Of a DNA stretch of 64,000 bases, positions 26,700-34,952 are shown in pieces. Position 1 is the stretch's first letter. Each line of letters begins with the position of its first letter. Source of the stretch: Chitinophagales bacterium (GTDB lineage Bacteria; Bacteroidota; Bacteroidia; Chitinophagales; JADJOU01); assembly GCA_030832185.1 (NCBI GenBank), contig JAURJQ010000008.1:31544-95543 (forward strand), written 5' to 3'. A program made the position numbers and the translations under genes. The notes beneath the pieces are model-generated. The model had not been told where the DNA came from and made no database searches. It was given only the letters and a program-made list of their open reading frames with translations.

Positions 26700-28163
26700 A
26701 TGCATACTTCATTTATCCTTTTGTTTCTTTTTTTTAGTGCTACATCTTATGGTCAGCGATATCTAGGGAATCACATAGGCGGCTATTCTGGGGTCTATGG
26801 TATCCAAGAGAATCCTGCTAGCTTCGTCTATAAAAGACCAAAATGGGACATCAATATTGTTGGTAATGGCTTATTTGCTTATACAGAATATGGCTACTTA
26901 AAAGATGAGACCTTTTTCTCAGCGCTCAATAAAGAAATCACCAATGGCATGGATACTATTCCTCTAGGTTTTAATGGGGATGAAAATTCTGTTTTCTTTG
27001 CCAATACCTACGACCAAAGCCTCAATGGACTGATGTTTCAGCAGACTATACACCTGCCCTCGTTTTGTTTTAAATTAAATCGATTCTCCCTAGGAGCCTT
27101 TTCCAATGTAAAACTTGCTGCCGATGCCTTAGAGGCTCCCAATTTTTTTAATTATAAAAATCTAGAAAGAATTATAGATTTTGACCCTTATACTGTCACT
27201 CCATTCTCTGTCAATGCTATGGCATGGGGAGAAATAGGGTTGCATTTCGGCTATGCGCATGAATTAGAAAACGGTCATACATTGGCTGTAGGTGTAAATC
27301 CTAAATATCTTCTAGGATTCGAAGCTGGATATATCCAAAATAAATCGGACTATAGTTTCTATAGAGAGCGAGATACATTTTTCGCCTCTACAGCCAGCGT
27401 TGCTATGGGCTTCGCTTCAGGAGCTTCTCGCACATCTAAAGATTACAATTTTGGCATACAGGGCACAGGACTTGGGCTGGATTTAGGTGCGGAATACATC
27501 ATACCCAATCAAGACGACGATGAAGACAATCCAAGCCCACATTATATGAAATTCGGGGTGGCTATAAAGGATTTAGGATCTATCGCCTTCAATAAAAATA
27601 CGGAGCAACATAATTATGGAGTCAAGAACGCAGACTTTGGTGTATTAAACTCTATCAATAAAAATCTAAACCATAATTATGATATAATAAAACGACTATC
27701 TGCTGCAATATACCAGGGAGATTCGCTCATATCAAAAGTTGCTGATGACATGACGTTTTATACCCCCACCTCACTTAATTTATCATGGGACTATAATTTC
27801 CGTAAGTATTTTTATATGAACGCCTTTGTGAGTCGTAGACTTAAAACTATGGAAAGACAGATAGCTGCCCCCAATGTCATGGCAGTAGGAGCGCGCTTCG
27901 AGCAGCGATGGTTAGAGGCCGGAGCCTCCGTATCTTTGACAGAAGACAAATGGTTTGGTATTGGCACCTATGTAAGACTTGGATTATTGACCATTGGCTC
28001 TGATCATATCAATGCCCTTCTTTTCGGTCAGCCTAGACTGAGAGGTGCGGATATCTATATGAGTCTTAAAATTATGCCATTCGGCAGCGGAGAATATAAA
28101 GATCCAGGAATGGACAATATTGGAAATAACAGAGGACGCAGAGCGGGATGCTATAATCAGTAA
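26700..28163 (+). CDS. DUF5723-type outer-membrane beta-barrel protein
   Basis: A 487-residue exported protein, cut before Gln (SYG-QRYLG). The N-terminal part GIQENPASFVYKRPKWDIN and the long run of amphipathic beta strands match the DUF5723 group, relatives of PorV/FadL-like outer-membrane barrels in Bacteroidota. Strand-turn patterns continue to the end (LFGQPRLRGADIYMSLKI). The short tail after it (RRAGCYNQ) is unusual but could be a periplasmic tip. It follows the M28 lipoprotein gene by 32 bases with no clear promoter box, so it is probably in the same transcript. Its transported or bound molecule is unknown. Confidence 0.75.
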   Translation: MHTSFILLFLFFSATSYGQRYLGNHIGGYSGVYGIQENPASFVYKRPKWDINIVGNGLFAYTEYGYLKDETFFSALNKEITNGMDTIPLGFNGDENSVFFANTYDQSLNGLMFQQTIHLPSFCFKLNRFSLGAFSNVKLAADALEAPNFFNYKNLERIIDFDPYTVTPFSVNAMAWGEIGLHFGYAHELENGHTLAVGVNPKYLLGFEAGYIQNKSDYSFYRERDTFFASTASVAMGFASGASRTSKDYNFGIQGTGLGLDLGAEYIIPNQDDDEDNPSPHYMKFGVAIKDLGSIAFNKNTEQHNYGVKNADFGVLNSINKNLNHNYDIIKRLSAAIYQGDSLISKVADDMTFYTPTSLNLSWDYNFRKYFYMNAFVSRRLKTMERQIAAPNVMAVGARFEQRWLEAGASVSLTEDKWFGIGTYVRLGLLTIGSDHINALLFGQPRLRGADIYMSLKIMPFGSGEYKDPGMDNIGNNRGRRAGCYNQ

Positions 28164-28245
28164 CCCATTTTTTAGTGAATCTCACCTTAGTGCCTTAATA
28201 GTAAAATAATTCCAAATTTTCTTCTTAAAAGAATTCTGTCTCGAC

Positions 28246-28253
28246 TACCTTTG
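28246..28253 (+). promoter_or_regulatory. Minus-7 box for uvrA
   Basis: TACCTTTG, an exact TAnnTTTG box, 17 bases before the ATG at 28271. No TTTG at the usual minus-33 spacing. Confidence 0.5.
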
Positions 28254-28270
28254 TTGTTTTTCACTTTCTG

Positions 28271-31021
28271 ATGCAGGATATAATAATCAAGGGCGCTAAA
28301 ACGCACAATCTAAAAAATATAGATGTCACCATACCCCGCAATAAACTTGTGGTGATTACAGGAGTATCGGGATCAGGCAAGTCCTCCCTAACTATTGATA
28401 CCCTCTATGCAGAAGGTCAGAGAAAATATATAGAAAGCCTCTCGAGCTATGCCCGTCAGTTTCTCCAGAGAATGAATAAGCCCGATGTAGAATATATCAA
28501 AGGCCTCTGTCCAGCCATAGCTATTGAGCAGAAAGTGGCAGGCGCTACGAATAGATCTACTGTGGGCACCATGACAGAGATTTATGATTATCTCCGACTG
28601 ATGTATGCTCGCATTGGCAAAACCTATTCTCCTAAATCTGGAAAAATAGTTTCAAAAGATGAGGTCTCAGATGTCATTCAATATATAAAGGATCAAAAGG
28701 AAACGGATAAATGGTTTATTGGCTTCCAACTCAAGATAGATAAAAATCTGGAGCAGCAGTTGTCCGTATTGTTATCCAAAGGGTTTAGTCGTCTTTATTG
28801 GAAAGAAGATTTCTGTAAAATAGAAAATGTTTTAGAGACACTGGGTGATTGGAAAAAAGAAAAACAACTCACCGTGGTGGTGCAGCGATTTTCTGCTAGC
28901 GACGAACTGACAGACGAACTCTACCAGCAGTTAGCAGATAGCGTTCAATCCTGTTTTGAAGAAACACATGGAGAGTGTATTCTTTTCAATCTCACTACAC
29001 TGAAATCTGCAGAATTTAATAATCGATTCGAAGCCGATGGCATTCTCTTCGAACAACCTAATCCTCAGTTTTTCAATTTCAATAACTCCTACGGCGCTTG
29101 CCAGACCTGCGAAGGCATGGGCAATGTATTAGGTATAGACGAAGACCTCGTCATACCAGATAAGACGCGCACCTTATTTGAAGAATCTGTAGCTCCATGG
29201 AAAGGAGCTAAATCAAAGGAATATCATACGGCATTTCTAAAAAAAGCGGAGGCCAATGGATTCCCTATTCACAGGCCTTACCACCTCTTGACCAAGAAAG
29301 AACAAGAACTCCTCTGGAATGGGAATAAAACCACCAAAGGAATCAATGACTTCTTTAAAATGGTAGAAAGCAATCTCTATAAAATAGAATATAGAATTAT
29401 GTATTCTCGGTACAGAGGCAAGAGTCTCTGCAAAGACTGCATGGGTCATAGAATCCGCAAAGATGCCTTCCATGTCAAAATTGACAATAAACATATTGGA
29501 GATCTGCTCTCCATGTCTATTTGGGAACTCATAGATTATATTCAAAATCTAAAATTATCCAAAACAGATGCTGAAATAGCTAAACGTATTTTATTTGAAA
29601 TAGACTATCGTTTAGGCTTTATGAACGATGTAGGTTTGGGCTATTTATCTCTCAATAGATTGGCCAATTCATTGAGTGGTGGTGAGTGCCAGCGTATCAA
29701 TCTCACCAGAACACTGGGAAGCAATCTGACGGACTCTATGTATATTCTTGATGAGCCATCTATAGGATTACATCCGCGTGATACGAAAAAATTGATTACC
29801 GTGCTTCGCAAGCTCCGAGACCTCAATAACACAGTCATCATCGTAGAGCATGAAGAAGATATCATCCGTGCCAGTGATTATATCATAGACATAGGTCCTA
29901 GAGCAGGCATTCATGGTGGAGAAGTAGTCTACGAAGGGGATTTTGATAAGCTATCTGCCAATAAAAATAGCCTCACCACACTCTATCTCACCCAGATAGA
30001 AAAGGTAAAACGAAGCGAATACTTTCATAGCTTTAGAAAATATATAGAAGTCATAGGCGCTAGCCATCACAATCTTAAAAACATCGATGTCAAAATACCA
30101 TTAAACTGTATCGTAGCTGTATCCGGAGTTTCTGGCTCTGGTAAGACGACATTGATAAAAAAAATCCTCTATCCTGCCCTGATGCTCAAGCTAGGAAACC
30201 CAGTGGAGAAACCAGGGCTTCATAGTGAGGTTAAAGGAGATATAAAAAGTATAGAACACCTAGAACTAATAGATCAGAATCCGCTAGGACGCAGCAGCCG
30301 CAGCAATCCTGTGACCTATGTCAAGGCCTATGATGCTATTCGAGATTTATTCGCCAATCAGCCTGCATCTAAGTTGCTCAAACTAGCTCCAAAAGATTTT
30401 TCATTCAATGTAGTCGGTGGACGATGCGAAGCCTGCAAGGGCGATGGGGTGCAGACGGTTTCTATGCAATTTCTAGCAGATGTAGAATTAGTATGTGAAG
30501 AATGTAAAGGCCAGCGATTTCAAACTCACGTATTAGATGTGACCTACGAGGAGAAAAACATTTTTGACATATTGGAAATGACTATAGAAGAAGCTGTCAG
30601 TTTTTTCCAAGGGCATAAGGCTATAGTAGATAAGATAAAACCTCTCGACGAAATAGGCTTAGGCTATCTAAAACTAGGCCAGTCGAGCTCTACCCTCAGT
30701 GGAGGGGAAGCTCAGCGCGTCAAACTAGCCAGCTACCTTGCCAAAAATACGGGTATGGCCAAGCACCTTTTCATCTTTGATGAACCTACCACAGGGCTAC
30801 ACTTTTTTGATGTACAGAAGCTGCTCCTAGCTATGGAAAAATTGGTCAGAAACGGACATTCCGTCATCGTCATTGAGCATAATATGGATGTCATTCGCAA
30901 TGCAGACTATGTCATAGACCTAGGACCAGAAGGTGGCGACGGAGGGGGCACCCTGCTATTCCAGGGATTAGTCGCGGACTTAAAACGCTGCAAATCTAGT
31001 TATACGGCGAAGTTTATTTAA
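28271..31021 (+). CDS. uvrA: Excinuclease ABC subunit A
   Basis: DNA-damage sensor of nucleotide excision repair; dimeric ABC ATPase that loads UvrB. Full length at 916 residues. First ATPase half: Walker A GVSGSGKSSL, signature SLSGGECQRINL. Second half: GVSGSGKTTL, LSGGEAQRVKLA and IFDEPTTGLHF. The C-terminal zinc finger is intact (GGRCEACKGDG and CEECKGQRF). The first zinc finger keeps only its second CxxC pair (GACQTCEGMG); the first pair is replaced by EADGILF, a variant I believe is usual in this phylum. It is monocistronic by layout, with its own promoter box. Confidence 0.97.
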   Translation: MQDIIIKGAKTHNLKNIDVTIPRNKLVVITGVSGSGKSSLTIDTLYAEGQRKYIESLSSYARQFLQRMNKPDVEYIKGLCPAIAIEQKVAGATNRSTVGTMTEIYDYLRLMYARIGKTYSPKSGKIVSKDEVSDVIQYIKDQKETDKWFIGFQLKIDKNLEQQLSVLLSKGFSRLYWKEDFCKIENVLETLGDWKKEKQLTVVVQRFSASDELTDELYQQLADSVQSCFEETHGECILFNLTTLKSAEFNNRFEADGILFEQPNPQFFNFNNSYGACQTCEGMGNVLGIDEDLVIPDKTRTLFEESVAPWKGAKSKEYHTAFLKKAEANGFPIHRPYHLLTKKEQELLWNGNKTTKGINDFFKMVESNLYKIEYRIMYSRYRGKSLCKDCMGHRIRKDAFHVKIDNKHIGDLLSMSIWELIDYIQNLKLSKTDAEIAKRILFEIDYRLGFMNDVGLGYLSLNRLANSLSGGECQRINLTRTLGSNLTDSMYILDEPSIGLHPRDTKKLITVLRKLRDLNNTVIIVEHEEDIIRASDYIIDIGPRAGIHGGEVVYEGDFDKLSANKNSLTTLYLTQIEKVKRSEYFHSFRKYIEVIGASHHNLKNIDVKIPLNCIVAVSGVSGSGKTTLIKKILYPALMLKLGNPVEKPGLHSEVKGDIKSIEHLELIDQNPLGRSSRSNPVTYVKAYDAIRDLFANQPASKLLKLAPKDFSFNVVGGRCEACKGDGVQTVSMQFLADVELVCEECKGQRFQTHVLDVTYEEKNIFDILEMTIEEAVSFFQGHKAIVDKIKPLDEIGLGYLKLGQSSSTLSGGEAQRVKLASYLAKNTGMAKHLFIFDEPTTGLHFFDVQKLLLAMEKLVRNGHSVIVIEHNMDVIRNADYVIDLGPEGGDGGGTLLFQGLVADLKRCKSSYTAKFI

Positions 31022-31026
31022 TAGTG

Positions 31027-31137
31027 GTCAGTAATCAGTGACTAGTCGCAGTTAGCAGTATAAAAACTCTGCATACTTTGCGCCTCTGCGGTAAACAATC
31101 TGCTGAAAAAACTGCCTACTGCCCACTGCCCACTGAC
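31027..31137. repeat. Inverted heptad-repeat arms between convergent genes
   Basis: The left arm (31027-31059) reads as CAGT-containing heptads on the plus strand: CAGTAAT, CAGTGAC, TAGTCGC. The right arm (31111-31137) reads on the minus strand as CAGTGGG, CAGTGGG, CAGTAGG, CAGT. The arms can fold on each other and may serve as a two-way terminator. The right arm overlaps the last codons and stop of the minus-strand gene. Confidence 0.65.
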
Positions 31138-32564
31138 TTCAACTCCTCCCACCGCTCTTGCACCCACTGCTTCTCTGTGAAGTATGGTGATGTCTGGAGA
31201 AGAGCGTTTTCTATTCTCTTTTTCATATAGCCGGTCAAGTATTCATAGCGCGCTTCGGTGAGATACTCTGCGTATTTTATGAATAACTTATGCCGGCGCT
31301 TTTCATCGTTTTGGATATTTTTATGTGCGTTTATATATTTATAAAAATTCTCCTGCTCTGCGTTCAGTCTATCGATATCGGCTAGCATGATATAGGATTT
31401 TATCAGCATGATTTTATACTGCGGATAGTAGTAGATAGAATCCGCCGGATTGATAATACTAATTTTCCGCAGTGCCAGCTTATAGTCCTGCTTAGCGAAG
31501 GCTATTCTAGACTCTATCAGATACTGAAACGAATCCTTCTGACTTGGAGCTATTACTTTTAAACTCTCTTCGAGGAGATGCTCGGCTTTTTCTATGTTAC
31601 CATAGCGGAGTTCAAGACGGATGTAATTAAACAATCTAGCCCCAGAAAAAAATCCTTGCTTAAATAAAAATTCTTTTTCATCGACAATTGAAAAAATATG
31701 ATAATTTTCCATATCAAATTCTTCCTGACCTTTCATTTTCTTGTCTGTTCCATAGTTAATCAGCGCAGGAAAAAGTTGATTTCGTATCTCATCTGAAAAG
31801 TCATTAATTCTATCTGTAAAAAAACTTTTTAAGTAATGAAAGCTATCTTTTTCATAATCCAAACTCAAATTTAAACTTAAGGCTCGTATCTTTACTAACT
31901 CGTTATTTGTATTCAAATTTTCATTAGCTAATTGCTTAAAGTAACTTACTTGCTTATCTATATTATAGTTTACTTGTTTAGATAAGGTGATTAATGAGTT
32001 TCCTGTTTCTAATAAGTAATAAATATAGTAATCTAGAAAGGAATTTATTTGTTCAATTTGACTTCTAATCAAATGAGAGTAATTTTTTTTTGTTAAAGTT
32101 AAATATTGATAGAAAAAAAATTCTCTCTGATGAAAAAACTTCTTCATTAAAGCATAACTATCCCTATATAGGTCAAATTTAAAATTGGTCAGCTTGAGAA
32201 GGAGATTTCGCTTGAGTCTTCGCTCTATCAAGATCTCCCCCCAAAGGGTTTCTGTGTAAATATTTTTTTCATGTATTTTTGACAAAAGCAGATAATCCTT
32301 TATATGATTGGTTAATAGATTGTTATACGTAGTCAATTTCGATACACTTTTACTATCGCCGCCGAAGAGTTCAGATTTGATATCCTCCGTCTCTAGCTTG
32401 TCTAGTTGCTTAGCCTGCTTGGCTTGGCAGATAAATTTGTGCAGGGCCAGGATGGTATTATTCTTACCCACCGTATTTTTATGTAGATAGAGGTCTAGTC
32501 CTTTGATTTCCTCTGGACTCAGACTAGTGTACAGCTCCCCTAGAGTAGTTTGACTTATGACCAT
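31116..32564 (-). CDS. Orphan helical protein of unknown function
   Basis: A 482-residue cytoplasmic protein, almost entirely alpha-helical, Leu/Lys/Tyr-rich, with no signal peptide or membrane segment and no recognised motif. Helix pairs in residues about 300-460 (YRLEL-like, LLEESLKVIAPSQK, KQDYKLALRKISIINP) are loosely TPR-like. The start is ATG at 32564: the longer TTG start at 32585 lies inside an exact minus-7 box (32583-32590). The last residues KSVGSGQ are encoded by the heptad repeat described at 31111-31137, so the C-terminus may have been reshaped by repeat insertion. Function unknown. Confidence 0.65.
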   Translation of the reverse strand: MVISQTTLGELYTSLSPEEIKGLDLYLHKNTVGKNNTILALHKFICQAKQAKQLDKLETEDIKSELFGGDSKSVSKLTTYNNLLTNHIKDYLLLSKIHEKNIYTETLWGEILIERRLKRNLLLKLTNFKFDLYRDSYALMKKFFHQREFFFYQYLTLTKKNYSHLIRSQIEQINSFLDYYIYYLLETGNSLITLSKQVNYNIDKQVSYFKQLANENLNTNNELVKIRALSLNLSLDYEKDSFHYLKSFFTDRINDFSDEIRNQLFPALINYGTDKKMKGQEEFDMENYHIFSIVDEKEFLFKQGFFSGARLFNYIRLELRYGNIEKAEHLLEESLKVIAPSQKDSFQYLIESRIAFAKQDYKLALRKISIINPADSIYYYPQYKIMLIKSYIMLADIDRLNAEQENFYKYINAHKNIQNDEKRRHKLFIKYAEYLTEARYEYLTGYMKKRIENALLQTSPYFTEKQWVQERWEELKSVGSGQ

Positions 32565-32582
32565 ATTCCGATATGTTTTTGA

Positions 32583-32590
32583 CAAAACTA
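32583..32590 (-). promoter_or_regulatory. Minus-7 box for the orphan helical gene
   Basis: TAGTTTTG on the minus strand, an exact TAnnTTTG box, 18 bases upstream of the ATG at 32564. It overlaps the alternative TTG start at 32585, which argues against that start. Confidence 0.5.
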
Positions 32591-32999
32591 GTTTTTTTTC
32601 TAAATATCTGCGGATGTTTATGCTCTATTTTTGTATCAGATTTTAAGTCATAAGATTTAAATTCTATTAAAAAAAGCGTTCTTTGAAATATTTTATGTCC
32701 TCCACTTTACACAGTCTAGGGATAGGAAAGCATATAAGCTTATTATACTTACTTGTATGTTGAAACTTTTTGAGACCTGGCCTTTCAAGCCTCACAAAGC
32801 ACTTAATCTACTACGACCAAGTTGGACCTAGCCGCAAAAACTGATGTTATTTATAGACAGTATGCTAATTATTAAACAGCGGAAAGTCATGAATAGATTA
32901 AATATTAAAACTAATTCTTCACATTTTATTGACAAATGTCTTTTTTTGTTAAGTTTTGTTTATTGTATAGCTTAAGTAATTGTTTTTCTTATAGTTATA

Positions 33000-33128
33000 T
33001 TTTCCACATTCGAATAAAAATTAGACTGTTTGGCAGTATTTAGCTTCAAAATAAAGAGAAAACCATGGGTTTGATGTGCGAGTCTATTGACAAAAAGCGA
33101 ATTTTTTCCCTAATCTATGTTATCCACA
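33000..33128. promoter_or_regulatory. Two DnaA-box-like sites
   Basis: TTTTCCACA at 33000-33008 (one mismatch) and TTATCCACA at 33120-33128 (perfect consensus), both on the plus strand, downstream of a T-rich stretch. Two sites are too few to call an origin. Confidence 0.3.
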
Positions 33129-33133
33129 TCGCC

Positions 33134-33141
33134 TAGTTTTG
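33134..33141 (+). promoter_or_regulatory. Minus-7 box for the small exported protein
   Basis: TAGTTTTG, an exact TAnnTTTG box, 48 bases before the ATG at 33190. It begins 6 bases after the perfect DnaA-box sequence. Confidence 0.5.
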
Positions 33142-33189
33142 TTTCAGAATTAATCACATAACCCCCTCAGCTAAACACGCACCCTAGAT

Positions 33190-33480
33190 ATGAAAAAATT
33201 AATTATACTTCTTGTTCTTGGCATCTTAGTAAATTCAAATCCAACTCAAGCACAAACAATTGTAAATCCGATTGGAGATGTTGTTGAGACAATCAACCTC
33301 GACCTAAATGCACAAAATATCGTATTATCCAATGCTGCCACAGGAGAGATTTTAGTATTTAGTACTGCTGCAGAATTTATCGCAGCGATGCCTAGCCTGA
33401 ACGCTGGAATGTATAGACTAGAGTATACGGTAAATGGAGAGAGACATAGAATAAAATTCAAACTTAATAAAAACAATTAA
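33190..33480 (+). CDS. Small exported protein resembling a lone T9SS-tail-like module
   Basis: A 96-residue protein: signal peptide (LIILLVLGILV, cut before Gln in TQA-QTIVN), then about 74 residues of beta-rich sequence. The pattern IVLSNAATGEILVFS, then LNAGMYRLEYTVNGERH and a basic end IKFKLNKNN, looks like the beta-sandwich end of a type A T9SS sorting domain (compare the end of the giant protein, ANGIYQLILSKDD), but without any cargo in front. The usual PNP-like opening of that domain is absent. It has its own promoter box and is followed by structured RNA-like elements and a strong terminator. Function unknown; the resemblance may be only structural. Confidence 0.65.
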   Translation: MKKLIILLVLGILVNSNPTQAQTIVNPIGDVVETINLDLNAQNIVLSNAATGEILVFSTAAEFIAAMPSLNAGMYRLEYTVNGERHRIKFKLNKNN

Positions 33481-33485
33481 TATTA

Positions 33486-33580
33486 TAAGAACCACTCTAT
33501 GTAGAATTCTGCTGAGGATATAAAATATCAACCTCATCGGCAGCTATCGGGAATTCAAAAAGCTGCATAGATGATTCTTA
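33486..33580 (+). repeat. Compound hairpin element, copy 1
   Basis: About 95 bases able to fold into one long interrupted stem: TAAGAA/TTCTTA outermost, then TCTATG/CATAGA, GAATTC/GAATTC, and CTGCTGAGG with CCTCA plus GCAG at the tip. It contains the 21-base motif at 33536-33556 shared with copy 2. It lies 5 bases after the stop of the small exported protein. Confidence 0.6.
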
Positions 33581-33613
33581 AAACCAAGTAGTACATAAAT
33601 TAGTATTTAAAAC

Positions 33614-33682
33614 AGCGAGGCTGGGGTCTGTTGATGCAAAAAATCTCACCCTTATCGATAGTTGTCGGGAGCTCACCTCGCT
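33614..33682 (+). repeat. Hairpin element, copy 2
   Basis: A perfect 7-base stem AGCGAGG/CCTCGCT encloses about 55 bases that include the 21-base motif at 33654-33674. This copy matches the motif in copy 1 at 15 of 21 positions, and all six differences are transitions. Similar TATCGGGA-type palindromes are familiar in Bacteroidota intergenic DNA. Confidence 0.55.
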
Positions 33683-33780
33683 TATTAAATAAAAAAACAA
33701 TCAAAACAGACAAACCTCCCTAATTCGTATGTATGCGGTGCAATGCCGTTTTAAACATAACCTTTCATTTATACCTTTCA

Positions 33781-33828
33781 AAAGCGCTCCTACTACCTTT
33801 CTTTATTTTCAGGGGCGCTTTATTTTTT
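33781..33828 (+). terminator. Strong intrinsic terminator
   Basis: An 11-base-pair stem AAAGCGCTCCT/AGGGGCGCTTT with one G-U pair and a 19-base loop, followed on the plus strand by ATTTTTTCCC. It ends the transcript that starts upstream of the small exported protein, leaving about 340 noncoding bases at its 3' end. A shorter T-run on the other strand could also stop leftward transcription. Confidence 0.75.
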
Positions 33829-34069
33829 CCCATTTTTATCCTAATCACTTTATCATTTAAGCCTTTTCTAAAATAGTTCTATCTATACTGACGCTTACTG
33901 ACATTTTAGTCAGCACAGGTCGTCGAGAAAACAAAACTCGGAAATTCATGCTGAATATTAAAAATCTTGTAAAGTCAAATAAACGCTTTGATCCCTCTGC
34001 GAAAAATTTGCACCTTTGCAGTAGAGCAACTTAATACATAATACCCTGTACTTTGTACTTAATTACCTT

Positions 34070-34930
34070 CTATACTATATGCTTCTCCGCATGGTAGCTG
34101 CTGCGCACCAAGGGACCGCTTTCTACATACATAAAGCCTTTCTCTAGAGCGAGAGTTTCGTAGCGCTTAAAATCTTCTGGAGTCACATAGCGCTCCACCG
34201 CTAGATGCTGGCGAGTAGGTTGTAAATATTGACCCATAGTGACTATGTCTACCTTGGCCGCTCGCAGATCATCTAAAGATTGAATGATTTCTTCTTCGGT
34301 CTCTCCCAGTCCCAGCATGATGCCAGACTTGGTCCTACGGATACCATGTTCCTTTAAGTACTTTAATACCTCCAAACTACGCTTATACTGCGCTTGAATG
34401 CGCACTTGACGGCTAAGCCGCTCGACAGTTTCAATGTTGTGTGATACAACCTCTGGATTGACCTCTATTATTTTATCTAAAAGCTCCGTTTTTCCTTGAA
34501 AATCTGGAATTAGTGTTTCCAACGTCACGGCTGGTGCTTGGTGGCGAATAGCCCGGATGGTAGCAGCCCATACGCTAACGCCGCCATCTATGAGGTCATC
34601 TCTATCTACCGAAGTAATCACTAGATGCTTAGCGCCCATGAGTTTGACCGATTTGGCCACTCTACCAGGTTCGAATATATCTACATCTTCCGGCTTTCCT
34701 GTTTCTACATTACAGAATTGACAGGATCTGGTACAGACATTGCCTAGAATCATTATTGTAGCCGTACCCGCCCCCCAGCATTCTTCTTTATTGGGGCAGC
34801 GTCCGCTTTCACAGATAGTATGCAGTTTATTATCCGATATATTTTTATTGAGCTCCGTAAAATTATTTCCCGTAGGGAGTTTAATTTTGAGCCAATCGGG
34901 CTTTTTAATTCGTTCTTTCGTTTCGGACAT
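34070..34930 (-). CDS. lipA: Lipoyl synthase
   Basis: Radical-SAM enzyme that inserts two sulfurs into protein-bound octanoyl groups to make lipoate, needed by the E2 encoded at 13.7 kb. Two iron-sulfur clusters are bound by C40-x4-C45-x5-C51 (CESGRCPNKEEC) and C66-x3-C70-x2-C73 (CTRSCQFC), plus the serine in VRSSYHAEK near the C-terminus. The 286-residue length is normal. It starts 22 bases after the stop of the homocysteine-methyltransferase half of MetH and is likely in the same operon, with no promoter box in the gap. Confidence 0.97.
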   Translation of the reverse strand: MSETKERIKKPDWLKIKLPTGNNFTELNKNISDNKLHTICESGRCPNKEECWGAGTATIMILGNVCTRSCQFCNVETGKPEDVDIFEPGRVAKSVKLMGAKHLVITSVDRDDLIDGGVSVWAATIRAIRHQAPAVTLETLIPDFQGKTELLDKIIEVNPEVVSHNIETVERLSRQVRIQAQYKRSLEVLKYLKEHGIRRTKSGIMLGLGETEEEIIQSLDDLRAAKVDIVTMGQYLQPTRQHLAVERYVTPEDFKRYETLALEKGFMYVESGPLVRSSYHAEKHIV

Positions 34931-34952
34931 TTTGTATTTTTGTATTCTAAGA

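Larger units (their letters stand above)
32565..33189. other. Large A+T-rich intergenic region between divergent genes
   Basis: 625 bases with no credible gene. It holds a minus-strand promoter box at 32583-32590, a plus-strand box at 33134-33141, one perfect and one near-perfect DnaA-box sequence, and a T-rich stretch around 32940-32995. I see no tRNA or known RNA. Confidence 0.6.
33481..34069. other. Intergenic region with hairpin elements and a terminator
   Basis: 589 bases without a gene. From left to right: a compound hairpin (33486-33580), a second hairpin (33614-33682), a small hairpin near 33736-33748, a strong terminator (33781-33828), and a CTGAC/GTCAG stem at 33898-33913. Nothing was recognised in 33914-34069. 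Confidence 0.6.

Noticed and set aside
33486..33580. Riboswitch controlling a downstream gene
   Set aside because: No plus-strand gene follows; the next gene (lipA) is on the other strand and ends 490 bases away.
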